Origin: Halolamina pelagica
Lineage (GTDB): Archaea > Halobacteriota > Halobacteria > Halobacteriales > Haloferacaceae
DNA length: 64,000 nt
Direction of reading: 5' to 3'
Assembly: GCF_900115675.1 (NCBI RefSeq)
Contig: NZ_FOXI01000005.1
Coordinates: 62,001 to 126,000 of the forward strand
The notes beneath the pieces are model-generated. The model was given only the letters and a program-made list of their open reading frames with translations, did no database searches and was not told the DNA's origin. The position numbers were made by a program, and so were the translations under genes. Shown here one piece after another: positions 23,233-32,100 of the stretch (positions are counted from its first letter, which is position 1; each line of letters begins with the position of its first letter).

Positions 23233-23490
23233 CTAAAACCGTTGGGCTCCGGCCTGCGTCACCGCTTCGGCGACGGTGAGCAGCCGACTCCAACTGGTCG
23301 TACCGGCCCGTAGCGCGGTCAGATCGGTGGCCTCGACGGTCACCGCCACGGTGTCGCCGTCGCGGGTAACCCCCGCACTCGCTCGATCGTCGTCGACGCC
23401 GCCGACCTCGGGTTCGAGACTCTCGAAGACACGTCTGGCGCGGTCGGGAGAGTCGAACGAGATAGAGAGGGTAGCGCTGTGTGCCGTCAC
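23233..23490 (-). CDS. pcc1: KEOPS complex subunit Pcc1
   Basis: 85 residues with a GTG start at 23490 overlapping the rpoP stop in GTGA. The fold is a small alpha/beta protein: strand ([10 protein letters not shown]), helix ([12 protein letters not shown]), strands ([18 protein letters not shown]) and helix ([21 protein letters not shown]). This is the Pcc1 pattern, with the conserved D-x-x-x-L-R-A-x-x-x-S-x-x-R. Pcc1 dimerises the KEOPS complex that makes t6A37 on ANN-decoding tRNAs. It is translationally coupled to rpoP. Confidence 0.87.
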   Translation of the reverse strand: MTAHSATLSISFDSPDRARRVFESLEPEVGGVDDDRASAGVTRDGDTVAVTVEATDLTALRAGTTSWSRLLTVAEAVTQAGAQRF

Positions 23491-23621
23491 TTCACGTCGA
23501 CTTCCTTCACGTCGCCGCCGCGTTCCTTCAGCAGGACGCGGTGGCCACAGTAGGGACAGCGGACGCCGCCGTACTCGTCGAGTTCGACGTCGCGCTTACA
23601 GCGGGAGCACTTGTAGCTCAT
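23487..23621 (-). CDS. rpoP: DNA-directed RNA polymerase subunit P (Rpb12-like)
   Basis: Only 44 residues. The protein starts [19 protein letters not shown] and has CPYCGHR, so Cys5/Cys8 and Cys22/Cys25 make the zinc ribbon of RpoP/Rpb12. It is the smallest RNA polymerase subunit and helps hold the assembly platform. The start (23621) is 3 bp from the L37Ae stop, and its stop overlaps pcc1 by four bases. The three genes form a tight operon. Confidence 0.93.
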   Translation of the reverse strand: MSYKCSRCKRDVELDEYGGVRCPYCGHRVLLKERGGDVKEVDVK

Positions 23622-23624
23622 TCG

Positions 23625-23894
23625 TTACTCGCTCTCTTCGGAGAGTGCCGCGCGAATGGACCGCTTGACCGAGCGCCCGCCGGGCGTCTCGGGGCGGTAG
23701 GCGCCGCCGGTGAAGGTTTCGCCCGTCTCCTCGTTCTTCCAGATGCCGGTGCCGATTCGCTTGACGGAGTCGCCGTCGACGGTGGCGTTCTCCATCGCGT
23801 CCTCGATCTCCGAGACGCGTCGTCGCGAGACCCGCCCGTAGCGAGCGCCGAAGCGCCCGGCGCTGCCGGTGGACCGAGCCTTGTTCTCAGCCAT
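23625..23894 (-). CDS. rpl37ae: Ribosomal protein L37Ae, lacking the zinc-finger cysteines
   Basis: 89 residues from the ATG at 23894. Family marks are [18 protein letters not shown] at the N-terminus and [22 protein letters not shown] at the C-terminus. Between them the usual CxxC...CxxC zinc finger is replaced by [23 protein letters not shown], and the protein has no cysteine at all. The fold is probably kept by other contacts. Large-subunit component. First gene of the L37Ae-rpoP-pcc1 operon. Confidence 0.93.
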   Translation of the reverse strand: MAENKARSTGSAGRFGARYGRVSRRRVSEIEDAMENATVDGDSVKRIGTGIWKNEETGETFTGGAYRPETPGGRSVKRSIRAALSEESE

Positions 23895-23945
23895 AGTGGA
23901 GGTGAGTAACCCCAGCGCGCACAAAAACCCTGCGAGTCGCCCCGA

Positions 23946-24698
23946 CTACTCCGCCTGAAAACCGGCGTCGACCAGCGCCTCGTTGAGCGCCGCCCGAACC
24001 CGTTCGCCGGTTTCGCGGTCCATCGCCGTCGTCACCACCCGGTTCTCCTGGACGCTGGAGCCGTCGCGGATCAGCAGGCGGACGTTGCCGTTCTGCCCGG
24101 CCCGGGTCGCCTTCGCTCGCACGCCCCCGCGGCTCCCGCCCCCGCCGGCCTCGATGGGGCCCGGGATCAGCTTCTTCACGTTCGGGTGGGCGGCGACGGT
24201 GTTCACCACGTCCCGGCCGTCCCGGCCGCCGATGAGCGTGGAGTGGGAGCCGCCGAGTTTCTCCTCGGGCGCGGTCCGGACGACCTCCAGCGACCGCTCG
24301 CCGCGCTGATTTCGAACGCGCTCGACGGGGTCGTCGTCGGGCACGCGGTAGAACCGGTGGTGGAGCTGGGCGCGACACTCACGCAGCGGCTCGCGTGCGC
24401 CGGCGGCGTACACCTCCTCGGGTCGCTTGCGCCGGATCTCGTCGGCAACCTTCCCGGCGAAGTTCCGGAGTTCGACGACTCGTGCCTCGGGATCCTCCTC
24501 AGGGACGGTGGTGATCGTGGTTTCGCCGACGATCTCGGGCTCCTCGTCGTCGGCGTGCTCGGGCGGATCCCGCAGGAAGGTGAGCGTCGCCCGCTCGCGC
24601 TCGAACGCGACGACGACGGCGTCGCAGTTGGCGGTGTCGCAGGCCAGACAGTAGTCGCCCGGCCGGTCGAGGTCGGTACCACACCGCCGACAGTTCAT
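23946..24698 (-). CDS. Zinc-ribbon protein with DUF2103-like domain
   Basis: 250 residues. The N-terminal ribbon has Cys3, Cys6, Cys17, Cys20 and Cys25. A helical middle follows (NFAGKVADEIRRKRPEEVYAAG, ECRAQLHHRFYRVPDD). The C-terminal domain, from about residue 150, has GGSHSTLIGGRDGRDVVNTV and AHPNVKKLIPGPI, and ends with a basic Gly-rich stretch (GGGGSRGGVRAKATR). I associate this with the haloarchaeal DUF2103 group, tentatively. The operon-like neighbours (TruD, Pth2 upstream; L37Ae, RpoP downstream) suggest an RNA- or ribosome-linked role. Confidence 0.72.
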   Translation of the reverse strand: MNCRRCGTDLDRPGDYCLACDTANCDAVVVAFERERATLTFLRDPPEHADDEEPEIVGETTITTVPEEDPEARVVELRNFAGKVADEIRRKRPEEVYAAGAREPLRECRAQLHHRFYRVPDDDPVERVRNQRGERSLEVVRTAPEEKLGGSHSTLIGGRDGRDVVNTVAAHPNVKKLIPGPIEAGGGGSRGGVRAKATRAGQNGNVRLLIRDGSSVQENRVVTTAMDRETGERVRAALNEALVDAGFQAE

Positions 24699-24768
24699 GT
24701 CGGGAGGAGGCGGCTGGCCGGGAAAAGCGGAGCGCTTGCGGTCTTCGTGTCACGGGGCGCGGTTTCGG

Positions 24769-26151
24769 CTACAGATCCGTGGGGTCGGTCTTCAGGTACT
24801 CCCGGAGCACCGTCGTCGCGTAGCTCCCCGAGGGCAGCGCGAACTCGAACGTCAGCGGGTCGCGTTCGACACCCATCTCGGTGTCGACCAGGATCGCCCG
24901 CCGCGTCCCGGTCGACTCGAAGTTCCCCGGCAGGTCGAACAGCGCCGGTTCGAGGCCGAGCTCGTCGAACACCTCGCGCTCGATCTCGCCCGGCTCGCCG
25001 TCGGCGAACTCGGTCCCGGTGCCGATCAGCGGCGCGGTCACGAACGCCCGACCGCGCTGACAGTGACGCGCGAGCACGTCGACGCGGCTCTCGGTCGCGC
25101 GCTGGATCCTGTCGGGATCGGGCTTCCGGACGGCGTCGATCCCCGTGTCCGCGAAACAGCACACGTCACCCGCAACCGGTTCGTGGAACGGGAGCCCGCG
25201 ATCGAGTCGCTCGCTCAGGATCCGGTTGAACGCGTAGGACTGCGCGGCGTTGACGAACAGCCGCTGGAGGTTCGACGGGACGGCTTCGAGCGCGTGGCGC
25301 CACGGGTCCGCGGCTTCGTCCTCGCCGGCGTCGACCTCGCCGCCGTCGGCGCCGCCGGCGCCGCGCTCCTGCAGGCGGTGGAGCATCGACCGCTCGTACC
25401 CGAGTTTCCGGGGCATCACGTCGAGGCAGGCGCCCCAGTCGGGGTCGTCACTCGCGGCCTGCTCGTCGACGACCGCCCGCGCCTCGCGGGTGTCGTCGGG
25501 TTCCGTTTCGTAGGGGTTCCCGACGTACGCCAGCACCGCCTCGCGCCACTCCCGGCGGACGATCGCGAGCCCGACCTCGTGGGTGACGGGCCGGCGGCTG
25601 CCGAAGCGCTGGTGGCCGAAGACGTTGGGGACGCCGATCCGGTCGCCCTCGCCGTCGCCGGCGAACGCGCGAAGTTGGTCGGTGATCTCGTCGGCGTTCG
25701 CCGGGGTCTCGGGGTCGCGAACCGTGATCTCGAAGGCGTTGCCCGCGAGGTCGCCGTAGGAGAGGTGGCGGCCGGCGCGGCCGACGACCTCGATCTCGGC
25801 GTCGCGGATCTCGGGCAGGTCCTCGGGGTCGGCGTCGTACACCGAGAACAGCTGGGTGGTGACGGCGTACTTGTCCTTCGTGCCGGCCCAGTCGACCCGC
25901 TCGCGGGAGATCTCCATCGCGTCCGAGAGCCGGCCGGCGAAGTCGTTGGTGTCCCAGCCGGTCAGCGTCGCCCGGAGCACGAGGTACGGGTAGTCGCCGG
26001 CGCCGGCGTCGACGGGATTGGTGTCGAAGTTTTCCAGTTCCCGCACGCGGAAGTCGTCCGGACGATCCCGGAGGCGGCCGCCGACGCCGTCGGCGTCGCT
26101 GACGTACCACTCGACGCCGATCGTGCGCTCGCGGGGGTGGGCCTCACGCAT
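24769..26151 (-). CDS. truD: tRNA pseudouridine(13) synthase TruD
   Basis: 460 residues with the TruD catalytic motif [17 protein letters not shown] (Asp93 in GTKDK). Other family marks are the N-terminal [10 protein letters not shown] and a conserved [19 protein letters not shown], followed by the large insertion domain typical of archaeal TruD. It converts U13 of tRNA (and perhaps other U sites) to pseudouridine. It ends 70 bp upstream of the zinc-ribbon gene and lies 81 bp after pth2, on the same strand. Confidence 0.94.
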   Translation of the reverse strand: MREAHPRERTIGVEWYVSDADGVGGRLRDRPDDFRVRELENFDTNPVDAGAGDYPYLVLRATLTGWDTNDFAGRLSDAMEISRERVDWAGTKDKYAVTTQLFSVYDADPEDLPEIRDAEIEVVGRAGRHLSYGDLAGNAFEITVRDPETPANADEITDQLRAFAGDGEGDRIGVPNVFGHQRFGSRRPVTHEVGLAIVRREWREAVLAYVGNPYETEPDDTREARAVVDEQAASDDPDWGACLDVMPRKLGYERSMLHRLQERGAGGADGGEVDAGEDEAADPWRHALEAVPSNLQRLFVNAAQSYAFNRILSERLDRGLPFHEPVAGDVCCFADTGIDAVRKPDPDRIQRATESRVDVLARHCQRGRAFVTAPLIGTGTEFADGEPGEIEREVFDELGLEPALFDLPGNFESTGTRRAILVDTEMGVERDPLTFEFALPSGSYATTVLREYLKTDPTDL

Positions 26152-26232
26152 CGCTTTCCGATACCCCGGCTCGGGAGTTAACGCTGTCCGTCCCGACGCC
26201 GACCGTCAGTCGAGCGCCCTCGGACCCCGGCC

Positions 26233-26571
26233 TCAGTAGAGCGAGAGGTCGCCGGTCACGCGGTCGACGATCTCGTCCTCGCCGGGGCCGATCGCGACCG
26301 TCGTCGCCGTCCCGGGATCGAGTTGGGTGTGGCCCGCGTCGCGGACGACCGCGTTGGGGAGCCCCTCCCGCTCGGCGCGGTCGGCGAGTTCGAACAGCTG
26401 GTCCTCGCCGCTGCCTTTCAGGACGACTTTCTTCTGGCCCTCGCCCTTCCAGGCCCGGCGCGTACGTTCGTCGGCGTCCTCGTAGGCCGAGAGCGACGCG
26501 TGTGCAACCTGCGCGGCCAGCTTGCCGGTCCCCATCGCGAGGTCGGTCCGGGCGACGATCGCCTGCTTCAT
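26233..26571 (-). CDS. pth2: Peptidyl-tRNA hydrolase Pth2
   Basis: 112 residues, the normal length. It begins [26 protein letters not shown] and has [20 protein letters not shown] and the active-site region [22 protein letters not shown], all typical of archaeal/eukaryotic Pth2. It frees tRNA from stalled peptidyl-tRNA. Linked with truD. It is divergent from the Yip1-like gene, with starts 88 bp apart. Confidence 0.95.
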   Translation of the reverse strand: MKQAIVARTDLAMGTGKLAAQVAHASLSAYEDADERTRRAWKGEGQKKVVLKGSGEDQLFELADRAEREGLPNAVVRDAGHTQLDPGTATTVAIGPGEDEIVDRVTGDLSLY

Positions 26572-26659
26572 ACCCGCTTCTCCCCGGGGACGCGGGAAAG
26601 CGCTTCGGGACCGGCCGTCGACGGCAGGCTATTTGTCGCCCGGCGAACACCGTGGCGCC

Positions 26660-27376
26660 ATGGCCGGTCCCCGAACGCCCCTCCTCCGACCGGATCGGTA
26701 CTTCCGCGAACACGACGGCTCGCCCCCGCTCGCCCACGCGGCGGCCGTCGTCGCCGTGGTGACGGTCGCCGTCGCGGCCGGGATGGCCGTGTTCCTCGAC
26801 CAGTTCGCCGCCGCGCTCGACACGACGGTCACCGTCGACAACCCGGCGTACCCCGGCGACGCGTTCTGTGAGGACGGAACGTTCGACCGGACGCCGTCTG
26901 GCTGTGGCGAGCCGAAGACCGTCGAGCGGAACCTCGGCGCGATGGTCGTCGAGGAGCTCTCGTGGCTCCCGCCGGCGTCGGTCGTGCTCGTCCCGCTCTG
27001 GTGGCTCTGGCACACGACCGTCCTCTACGGCGCCGGACGGGCCGCGGGCGGCTCCGGGAACTTCGCCGAGATCGCCGCCGTCGCCGGCTGGGGGATGGCG
27101 CCGAGCCTCCTCCGACTCGTCGCCGTGCTCGGGTTCACGGTGCGCCAGCTCCGGTCGGTGTCGGTCCCCGCGGACCCGGAGAGCGCGATCGCGGTACTCC
27201 AGTCGGCGATCGTGGGCGTCGAGGTCGTCGGGCTGATCGCGGTGCTGCTCGTCGGCGTCTGGGCCGGCGCGATCCGGGCGTACGGCCTCGCCGACGCCCA
27301 CGGGATTCCGGTGCCGACGGCAGCCACCGTGGTCGCGGGGCTGACGCTGGTCGGCTTCGTGTTCGAACTCGCCTGA
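26660..27376 (+). CDS. Yip1-like membrane protein
   Basis: 238 residues from the ATG at 26660. Five predicted membrane helices follow an N-terminal LLRPDRYFREHDG, a start typical of archaeal Yip1 domain proteins (PF04893). An extracytoplasmic loop after the first helix contains two cysteines (DAFCEDG and SGCGEPK) that could form a disulfide. The conserved GAGRAAGGSGNFAEIAAVAGWGMAPSLL fits the family. Role unknown. The upstream region has TATTTGTCG about 30 nt before the start. Confidence 0.72.
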   Translation: MAGPRTPLLRPDRYFREHDGSPPLAHAAAVVAVVTVAVAAGMAVFLDQFAAALDTTVTVDNPAYPGDAFCEDGTFDRTPSGCGEPKTVERNLGAMVVEELSWLPPASVVLVPLWWLWHTTVLYGAGRAAGGSGNFAEIAAVAGWGMAPSLLRLVAVLGFTVRQLRSVSVPADPESAIAVLQSAIVGVEVVGLIAVLLVGVWAGAIRAYGLADAHGIPVPTAATVVAGLTLVGFVFELA

Positions 27377-27544
27377 GTCGGCGGCGTCGTGAACGGACGA
27401 CCGGCGGACGCCCGAAGCGGTGTGCCGTACGCCCGCTCGCCGCTCGGGGGTGGCGCTCGGCGCACGGGTGGACCGCCCCGTCGTTCCGTTTCGGTCCTCG
27501 CCGGACCGGGGCGTTTAGGCACCCCCGGCCCCTGCCTCTCGGGT

Positions 27545-28135
27545 ATGATCCTCTCGGACCGCGACATCCTGCGCCGGATGGAGGAGGGCGACCTCGTCGT
27601 CGAACCCATCGATGACCTCGACACCCAGCTCCAGCCGGCGAGTCTCGACCTCCGACTCGGCGAGGAGTTCCTCGAGTTCCAGCGCACCAACATCTCCTGC
27701 ATCCACCCCAACCGCGAGCAGGAAGTCGGCGACTACGTCCGCGAGACCACCGTGTCCGAGGGCGACGAGTTCATCCTCCACCCCGGGGATTTCGTCCTCG
27801 GGACGACGAAGGAGCGCGTCGACGTGCCCGACGACCTGATCGCGACCGTTCAGGGGCGCTCCTCGCTCGGCCGCCTCGCGGTCGTCATCCACGCCACGGC
27901 GGGCATCGTCGACCCCGGCTACCGGGGACAGATCACGCTCGAGCTCTCGAACCTCGGGACGGCGCCCGTCGCGCTCTCGCCGGGGATGCGGGTCTCACAG
28001 CTCATCTTCACCGAACTCTCCTCGGCGGCCGACCGCCCCTACGGCGTCGACCGCGACTCGAAGTACCAGAACCAGGAAGGCCCACAGGCGTCCCGGATCG
28101 GCGTCGATCCGGAGTTCTCGGGGGAGGGGGAATGA
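27545..28135 (+). CDS. dcd: dCTP deaminase
   Basis: 196 residues from the ATG at 27545. Family motifs: [29 protein letters not shown], the active-site [25 protein letters not shown], and ITLELSN (catalytic Glu133). The enzyme deaminates dCTP toward dUTP (some archaeal forms go directly to dUMP) for thymidylate supply. A TTTAGGC box is about 30 nt upstream. The last four bases overlap the start of the next gene (ATGA). Confidence 0.94.
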   Translation: MILSDRDILRRMEEGDLVVEPIDDLDTQLQPASLDLRLGEEFLEFQRTNISCIHPNREQEVGDYVRETTVSEGDEFILHPGDFVLGTTKERVDVPDDLIATVQGRSSLGRLAVVIHATAGIVDPGYRGQITLELSNLGTAPVALSPGMRVSQLIFTELSSAADRPYGVDRDSKYQNQEGPQASRIGVDPEFSGEGE

Positions 28136-29043
28136 AGTTCGTCGAGGAGGTCGTCGTCGACGCCTTCCTCCCGACGTACCGGGCGATGCTGGCCGAGCGC
28201 CTCCGCGAGCGCGGGCTCACCCAGGCCGAGGTCGCAGACCTGCTGGGCGTGAGCCAGTCGGCCGTCTCGAAGTACGCCCACGGCGAGGTCGACGTCCACC
28301 CCGACGTCGAGGGCGACGAGCGCGTCCAGGCGCTCGCCGACCGCGTGGCCGAGGGGCTGGCCGACGGGACGCTCAGCCGCGTCGGCGCGCTGGTCGAGGC
28401 CGAAGTGCTGATCCGGGAACTGGAGGACGGCGACCTGCTGGCCCGCCTCCACGAGGCGGCCGTCCCCGAACTGGCCGACGCCGACGCGACGTTCGCAGTC
28501 CACGACGCCGACTCGGCACTGCGCACGAGCGAGCAGGTGCTCGCCTCGGTCCGGCGCGGCCTCCGGGTGCTCACCAACGCCTCGGGCTTCGCAGGCCTGA
28601 TCCCCAACGTCGGCACGAACCTCGTCGAGACGCTGCCGGACCCCACGGGCATCGAGGACGTGGCCGCAGTCCCGGGCCGGATCGTCGACGTGAAAGGCGC
28701 CGCGACGGTGCCGGGCGACCCGGAGTTCGGCGTCAGCGAGCACGTCGCCGGGATCCTGCTCGCCGCCCGCGCCGGCGGGACAGCAGCTGCCGCCGCGGTG
28801 AACGTCGCCTACGACGAGGAGGTCCTGACGGCGTTCGCCGACGCGGGCTACGCGACCGTCGAGTTCGACCCCGGCGCGGGCGAGGACGCTGCGGAAGCAG
28901 CCGTCGCGGCGGCCGACCTCGACGCCGACGAGTCGTTCGTGCTCTACCAGACCGGCGCCCACGGCGTCGAGGCGATCACGTACGTCCTCGGCCCCGACGC
29001 GCCGACGGTCGCGCGAGCGGTCGTCGAGACGCTGCTGCGGTAG
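28132..29043 (+). CDS. ThiR-like regulator: HTH plus ThiN (thiamine-phosphate synthase-like) domain
   Basis: 303 residues. Residues about 28-52 form a Cro/XRE-type helix-turn-helix ([23 protein letters not shown]). From about 120 on comes a ThiN domain (PF10120), with [38 protein letters not shown] and [16 protein letters not shown]. The HTH-ThiN fusion is the thiamine-responsive regulator ThiR of archaea, where the ThiN part senses thiamine phosphate. It is translationally coupled to dcd, an odd partner. No thi biosynthesis gene is adjacent. Confidence 0.83.
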   Translation: MKFVEEVVVDAFLPTYRAMLAERLRERGLTQAEVADLLGVSQSAVSKYAHGEVDVHPDVEGDERVQALADRVAEGLADGTLSRVGALVEAEVLIRELEDGDLLARLHEAAVPELADADATFAVHDADSALRTSEQVLASVRRGLRVLTNASGFAGLIPNVGTNLVETLPDPTGIEDVAAVPGRIVDVKGAATVPGDPEFGVSEHVAGILLAARAGGTAAAAAVNVAYDEEVLTAFADAGYATVEFDPGAGEDAAEAAVAAADLDADESFVLYQTGAHGVEAITYVLGPDAPTVARAVVETLLR

Positions 29044-29064
29044 CGCGGTCACCGGGTCCCGGTT

Positions 29065-30180
29065 TCAAACGACGCCCACCAGCGGCGCGGCCAGCGCGGC
29101 GATCCACGCGACGACGCCGAGTCCGAGGACCCGCCGGTCGGTTCGTGCGGCACCGAACGCGATGACGCCGAGCGCGGCCGCCAGCGCGAGGCGGTGCTGC
29201 AGGACGTGGGTCGGAACCGGATCGACGCCGACGACCGCGAGGTCGACCCCGGCCGCGACGGCGAGCCCCGCGAACGCGAGCAGCGCGGCCGGAACGGGCG
29301 GCCGATCCCGGGCGAGGACGCTCGCCAGCGCGGGCGGGCCGACAACGAGCACGGGGTAGCCGACGGCGACGTACAGCTTCGGGTTCACGCCGGGGGCAAC
29401 CGCCTCGGCGGCCAGTCCCCAGGCGCGGACGCCGAGGACGACGCCGAGGATCGCGACCGGGAGCGCGACGTCGCGACGCGAGAGTCGCCCCCGCGTCAGC
29501 GGCACGGCGGCGCCGAGGAGGGTCGCCGCCGCGAACTCCACGGTGATCCAGGTGCCGTCGCTGCCGCCGCCGAGTTGGCCGTGGGTCCGGCGGTCGATCG
29601 CCTCGACGAACGGCTCGTCTTTCAGGTCGCGCCCGACGAACGCCGCGCCGGGCTCGACGCCGGTGACGGTGTGGCGGAGCCGGAACCAGTCCCAGTACTC
29701 GGTGTGGGCCTGCAGCGCCGTCCAGTTACCCGACGGGCCGGGGTAGGCCCGGATGTGGGTTCGGTCACCGAAGTACGCGCCGACCGCCAGTTGGTACTCG
29801 GGGGCGATCCAGCGGCCGGTGCCCCCGCGGTCGGGGGTGACGTAGGAGTACCGGACCGAGCCGTGGGCCGGCCGCCACGGCGACGCGCCGACGGTCGCGT
29901 TCTGGCCGGCGACCGTCCAGTTCGTCCCCGAGCGATCGACGAACGCCCGCCTGACCCTGTCGGGCCCGCCGTAAACGACGACGTTGAGTGCGAGCGTCCG
30001 GCCGGCGGTCGACTGCCGCCGGCTGGTGTACGGCCAGACGTAGCTCTCGGTCCCGGCCGGCGAGACGAGTTGGTCGGCCGGGGGGACCGACGGCTCGGCC
30101 GTCGACGACCCGACCGCGGCCGTCCCGGCCAGCGCGGCGGCGACGAGCACGGCCGCCAGCAGGACGCGTCGTGAACGCAC
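29065..30180 (-). CDS. Exported/membrane protein of unknown function
   Basis: 371 residues with a GTG start. An N-terminal signal-like helix (residues 5-25, RRVLLAAVLVAAALAGTAAVG) leads to an extracytoplasmic domain of about 190 residues rich in Trp, Tyr and Asn-x-Thr sequons (TNWTVAGQNATVG, GNWTAL). Then come about five membrane helices with short loops to the C-terminus. No enzymatic motif was recognised. It looks like a haloarchaeal cell-surface protein with a membrane-anchored C-terminus. It is divergent from the GST-like gene. Confidence 0.7.
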   Translation of the reverse strand: MRSRRVLLAAVLVAAALAGTAAVGSSTAEPSVPPADQLVSPAGTESYVWPYTSRRQSTAGRTLALNVVVYGGPDRVRRAFVDRSGTNWTVAGQNATVGASPWRPAHGSVRYSYVTPDRGGTGRWIAPEYQLAVGAYFGDRTHIRAYPGPSGNWTALQAHTEYWDWFRLRHTVTGVEPGAAFVGRDLKDEPFVEAIDRRTHGQLGGGSDGTWITVEFAAATLLGAAVPLTRGRLSRRDVALPVAILGVVLGVRAWGLAAEAVAPGVNPKLYVAVGYPVLVVGPPALASVLARDRPPVPAALLAFAGLAVAAGVDLAVVGVDPVPTHVLQHRLALAAALGVIAFGAARTDRRVLGLGVVAWIAALAAPLVGVV

Positions 30181-30269
30181 GGTCGTCCTTGCGGCGCCAC
30201 CGACAATACTGTTCGCGTGAGCGGGCCGGCGACGCTCGCCTTATCCGGCTCGCAGCCCTCCCCTCGTCC

Positions 30270-31265
30270 ATGAACATGCTCGTCGACGGCGAGTGGCGGA
30301 CCGGCGCGTACGAATACACGGACGAGTCGGGGGAGTTCGACCGCCAGGAGAGCAGCTTCCGTGACTGGCTCGACGGGGGCGTCGCCGCGGCGGGCGAGGA
30401 GCCGGTATCCTCGACGTTCACTCCCGAGTCCGGCCGCTACCACCTCTACATCTGTCGGGCGTGCCCGTGGGCCCACCGCGCGGCGATGGTTCGACGGCTC
30501 CGGGGACTGACGGACGAGATCTCCGTCTCGCTGGTCCAGCCCGAACGCTACGACCAGGGCTGGGAGTTCTCCGACGACCACCCCGACCCGCTGCACGGCT
30601 ACGACTACCTCCGGGAGGTGTACACCGACGCCGACCCCGGGTACACCGGTCGCGTGACGGTCCCCGCCCTCTGGGACAAGCAGACCGAGACCATCGTCAA
30701 CAACGAGTCCAGCGAGATCATGCGGATGCTGGATACCGCCTTCGACGGCAACGACGCCTCGCTGTACCCCGAAGACCGGCGCGAAGCGATCGACGAGATC
30801 GTCGACGCCATCTACGGGCCGATCAACAACGGCGTCTACCGCGCCGGCTTCGCGGGCACGCAGGGGGCGTACGAGGACGCCGTCGACGACCTGTTCGACG
30901 CGCTCGACCACTGGGACGCCGTCCTCGCGGACCAGCGCTACCTCGCCGGCGACGGCGAGCGCCTCACCCTCGCGGACGTGGCGATGTTCGCGACGCTGAT
31001 CCGGTTCGACCACGTCTACCACACCCACTTCAAGTGCAACCGCCGGGCGATCCACGAGTACCCGAACCTCTGGGGGTACACGAAGGACCTCTACCAAACC
31101 CGGGGGATCGCCGAGACGGTGAACATGGACCACATCACCCGGCACTACTACGGCAGCCACGCCGACATCAACCCCAAGCGCATCGTGGCGACGGGCCCGG
31201 ACATCGACTTCGACGAGTCCCACGGCCGGGACGGTCTGTCGGGCGAGCCGCCGCTCCCGCAGTAG
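30270..31265 (+). CDS. Xi-class glutathione S-transferase-like (glutathionyl-hydroquinone reductase family)
   Basis: 331 residues from the ATG at 30270. The N-terminal thioredoxin-like domain has YICRACPWAHRA with Cys65 in the family's CPWA motif. Then come the extended GWEFSDDHPDPLHGYDYLREVY and VPALWDKQTETIVNNESSEIMRML. The C-terminal helical domain has RFDHVYHTHFKCN and YPNLWGYTKDLYQ. The family reduces glutathionyl-hydroquinones. Haloarchaea use gamma-glutamylcysteine instead of glutathione, so the real co-substrate is probably that thiol (inference). Confidence 0.9.
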   Translation: MNMLVDGEWRTGAYEYTDESGEFDRQESSFRDWLDGGVAAAGEEPVSSTFTPESGRYHLYICRACPWAHRAAMVRRLRGLTDEISVSLVQPERYDQGWEFSDDHPDPLHGYDYLREVYTDADPGYTGRVTVPALWDKQTETIVNNESSEIMRMLDTAFDGNDASLYPEDRREAIDEIVDAIYGPINNGVYRAGFAGTQGAYEDAVDDLFDALDHWDAVLADQRYLAGDGERLTLADVAMFATLIRFDHVYHTHFKCNRRAIHEYPNLWGYTKDLYQTRGIAETVNMDHITRHYYGSHADINPKRIVATGPDIDFDESHGRDGLSGEPPLPQ

Positions 31266-31312
31266 TCTCGCCGCAGCGACACATCCATACGCTGCCCGGC
31301 CGCACCGCCGGC

Positions 31313-32056
31313 ATGGTCCTCGGTCTCTCCGGCAGCGACCTGTTCGGCGCCGCGCTGGTCGCCGTCGGCGCGGTCGTCCTCCTGTTCAGCGCCCGCTACG
31401 TCCGGCGTGCGATCGGCGTCGTCCGGGCACGCTCGGTCGCGACGCTCGACGGAACACCCGCGGGAACGCTCGTCCGCGTCGCCGGCACGGCCCGGGAAGC
31501 CGAGGCGGGAACGCTGACGGCGCCGTTCTCCGGCCGGGAGTCGCTCGTGCTCCGGTACGCCGTCGAGGAACGCCGACTCAGCCCGTACCTCCTCCCGTGG
31601 TTCGTGACGATCCACGAGCGGGCGGGCTCGAACGCCTTCTCCCTGCGGACCGCCGAGGGCGTCGTCGACGTGACTCGACCGACCCGGACGGTCACGCTCG
31701 CGCGGGACACCGTCGCGACCGTCGCGGCGGGCGAGACACCCCCGGACAGCGTCGCCCGTTTCGAGCAGCGAACCGGCGCGCTCCCGGCGACGACGCGCTG
31801 GCGCGACCCGCCGACGGGGCTCCGGACGATCGCGAAGCACCTCTCGCTGGGGACCCGTCGCTACACCGAGGAGCGCGCGACGCCGGGCGACGACGTGACT
31901 GTCGTGGGGCGGGTGACCGACGGCGGCCTCGACCCGGTCGTGGTCTCTGACCGCCCGCGTACGGAGACCCTGCGCCGGATGGCGGGCACGTCGCTGATCG
32001 GCCTGGCTATCGGCGCGTTCGCGGTCGCGCTGGGTTGTGTGTTGCTCGTGATCTGA
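31313..32056 (+). CDS. GIDE-like membrane protein
   Basis: 247 residues from the ATG at 31313. An N-terminal helix (8-28) and a C-terminal helix (about 222-245) flank a beta-rich domain. The domain starts TPAGTLVRVAGTAREAEAGTLTAPFSGRESLVLRYAVEER, followed by FSLRTAEGVVDV and a long loop. The layout resembles the GIDE domain (two membrane helices bracketing the soluble part) seen in prokaryotic homologues of the mitochondrial E3 ligase MUL1, without a RING. Role unknown. It lies 47 bp after the GST-like gene. Confidence 0.62.
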   Translation: MVLGLSGSDLFGAALVAVGAVVLLFSARYVRRAIGVVRARSVATLDGTPAGTLVRVAGTAREAEAGTLTAPFSGRESLVLRYAVEERRLSPYLLPWFVTIHERAGSNAFSLRTAEGVVDVTRPTRTVTLARDTVATVAAGETPPDSVARFEQRTGALPATTRWRDPPTGLRTIAKHLSLGTRRYTEERATPGDDVTVVGRVTDGGLDPVVVSDRPRTETLRRMAGTSLIGLAIGAFAVALGCVLLVI

Positions 32057-32100
32057 CTCGGCGGCAGAACTGCCTTGACGCTCCGCCACGAGGTAGAGGT

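Noticed and set aside
20763-23279. 838-residue plus-strand open frame
   Set aside because: Runs antisense to DUF502 and proline dehydrogenase genes with recognised motifs; the translation is His/Arg/Gly/Val-rich noise.
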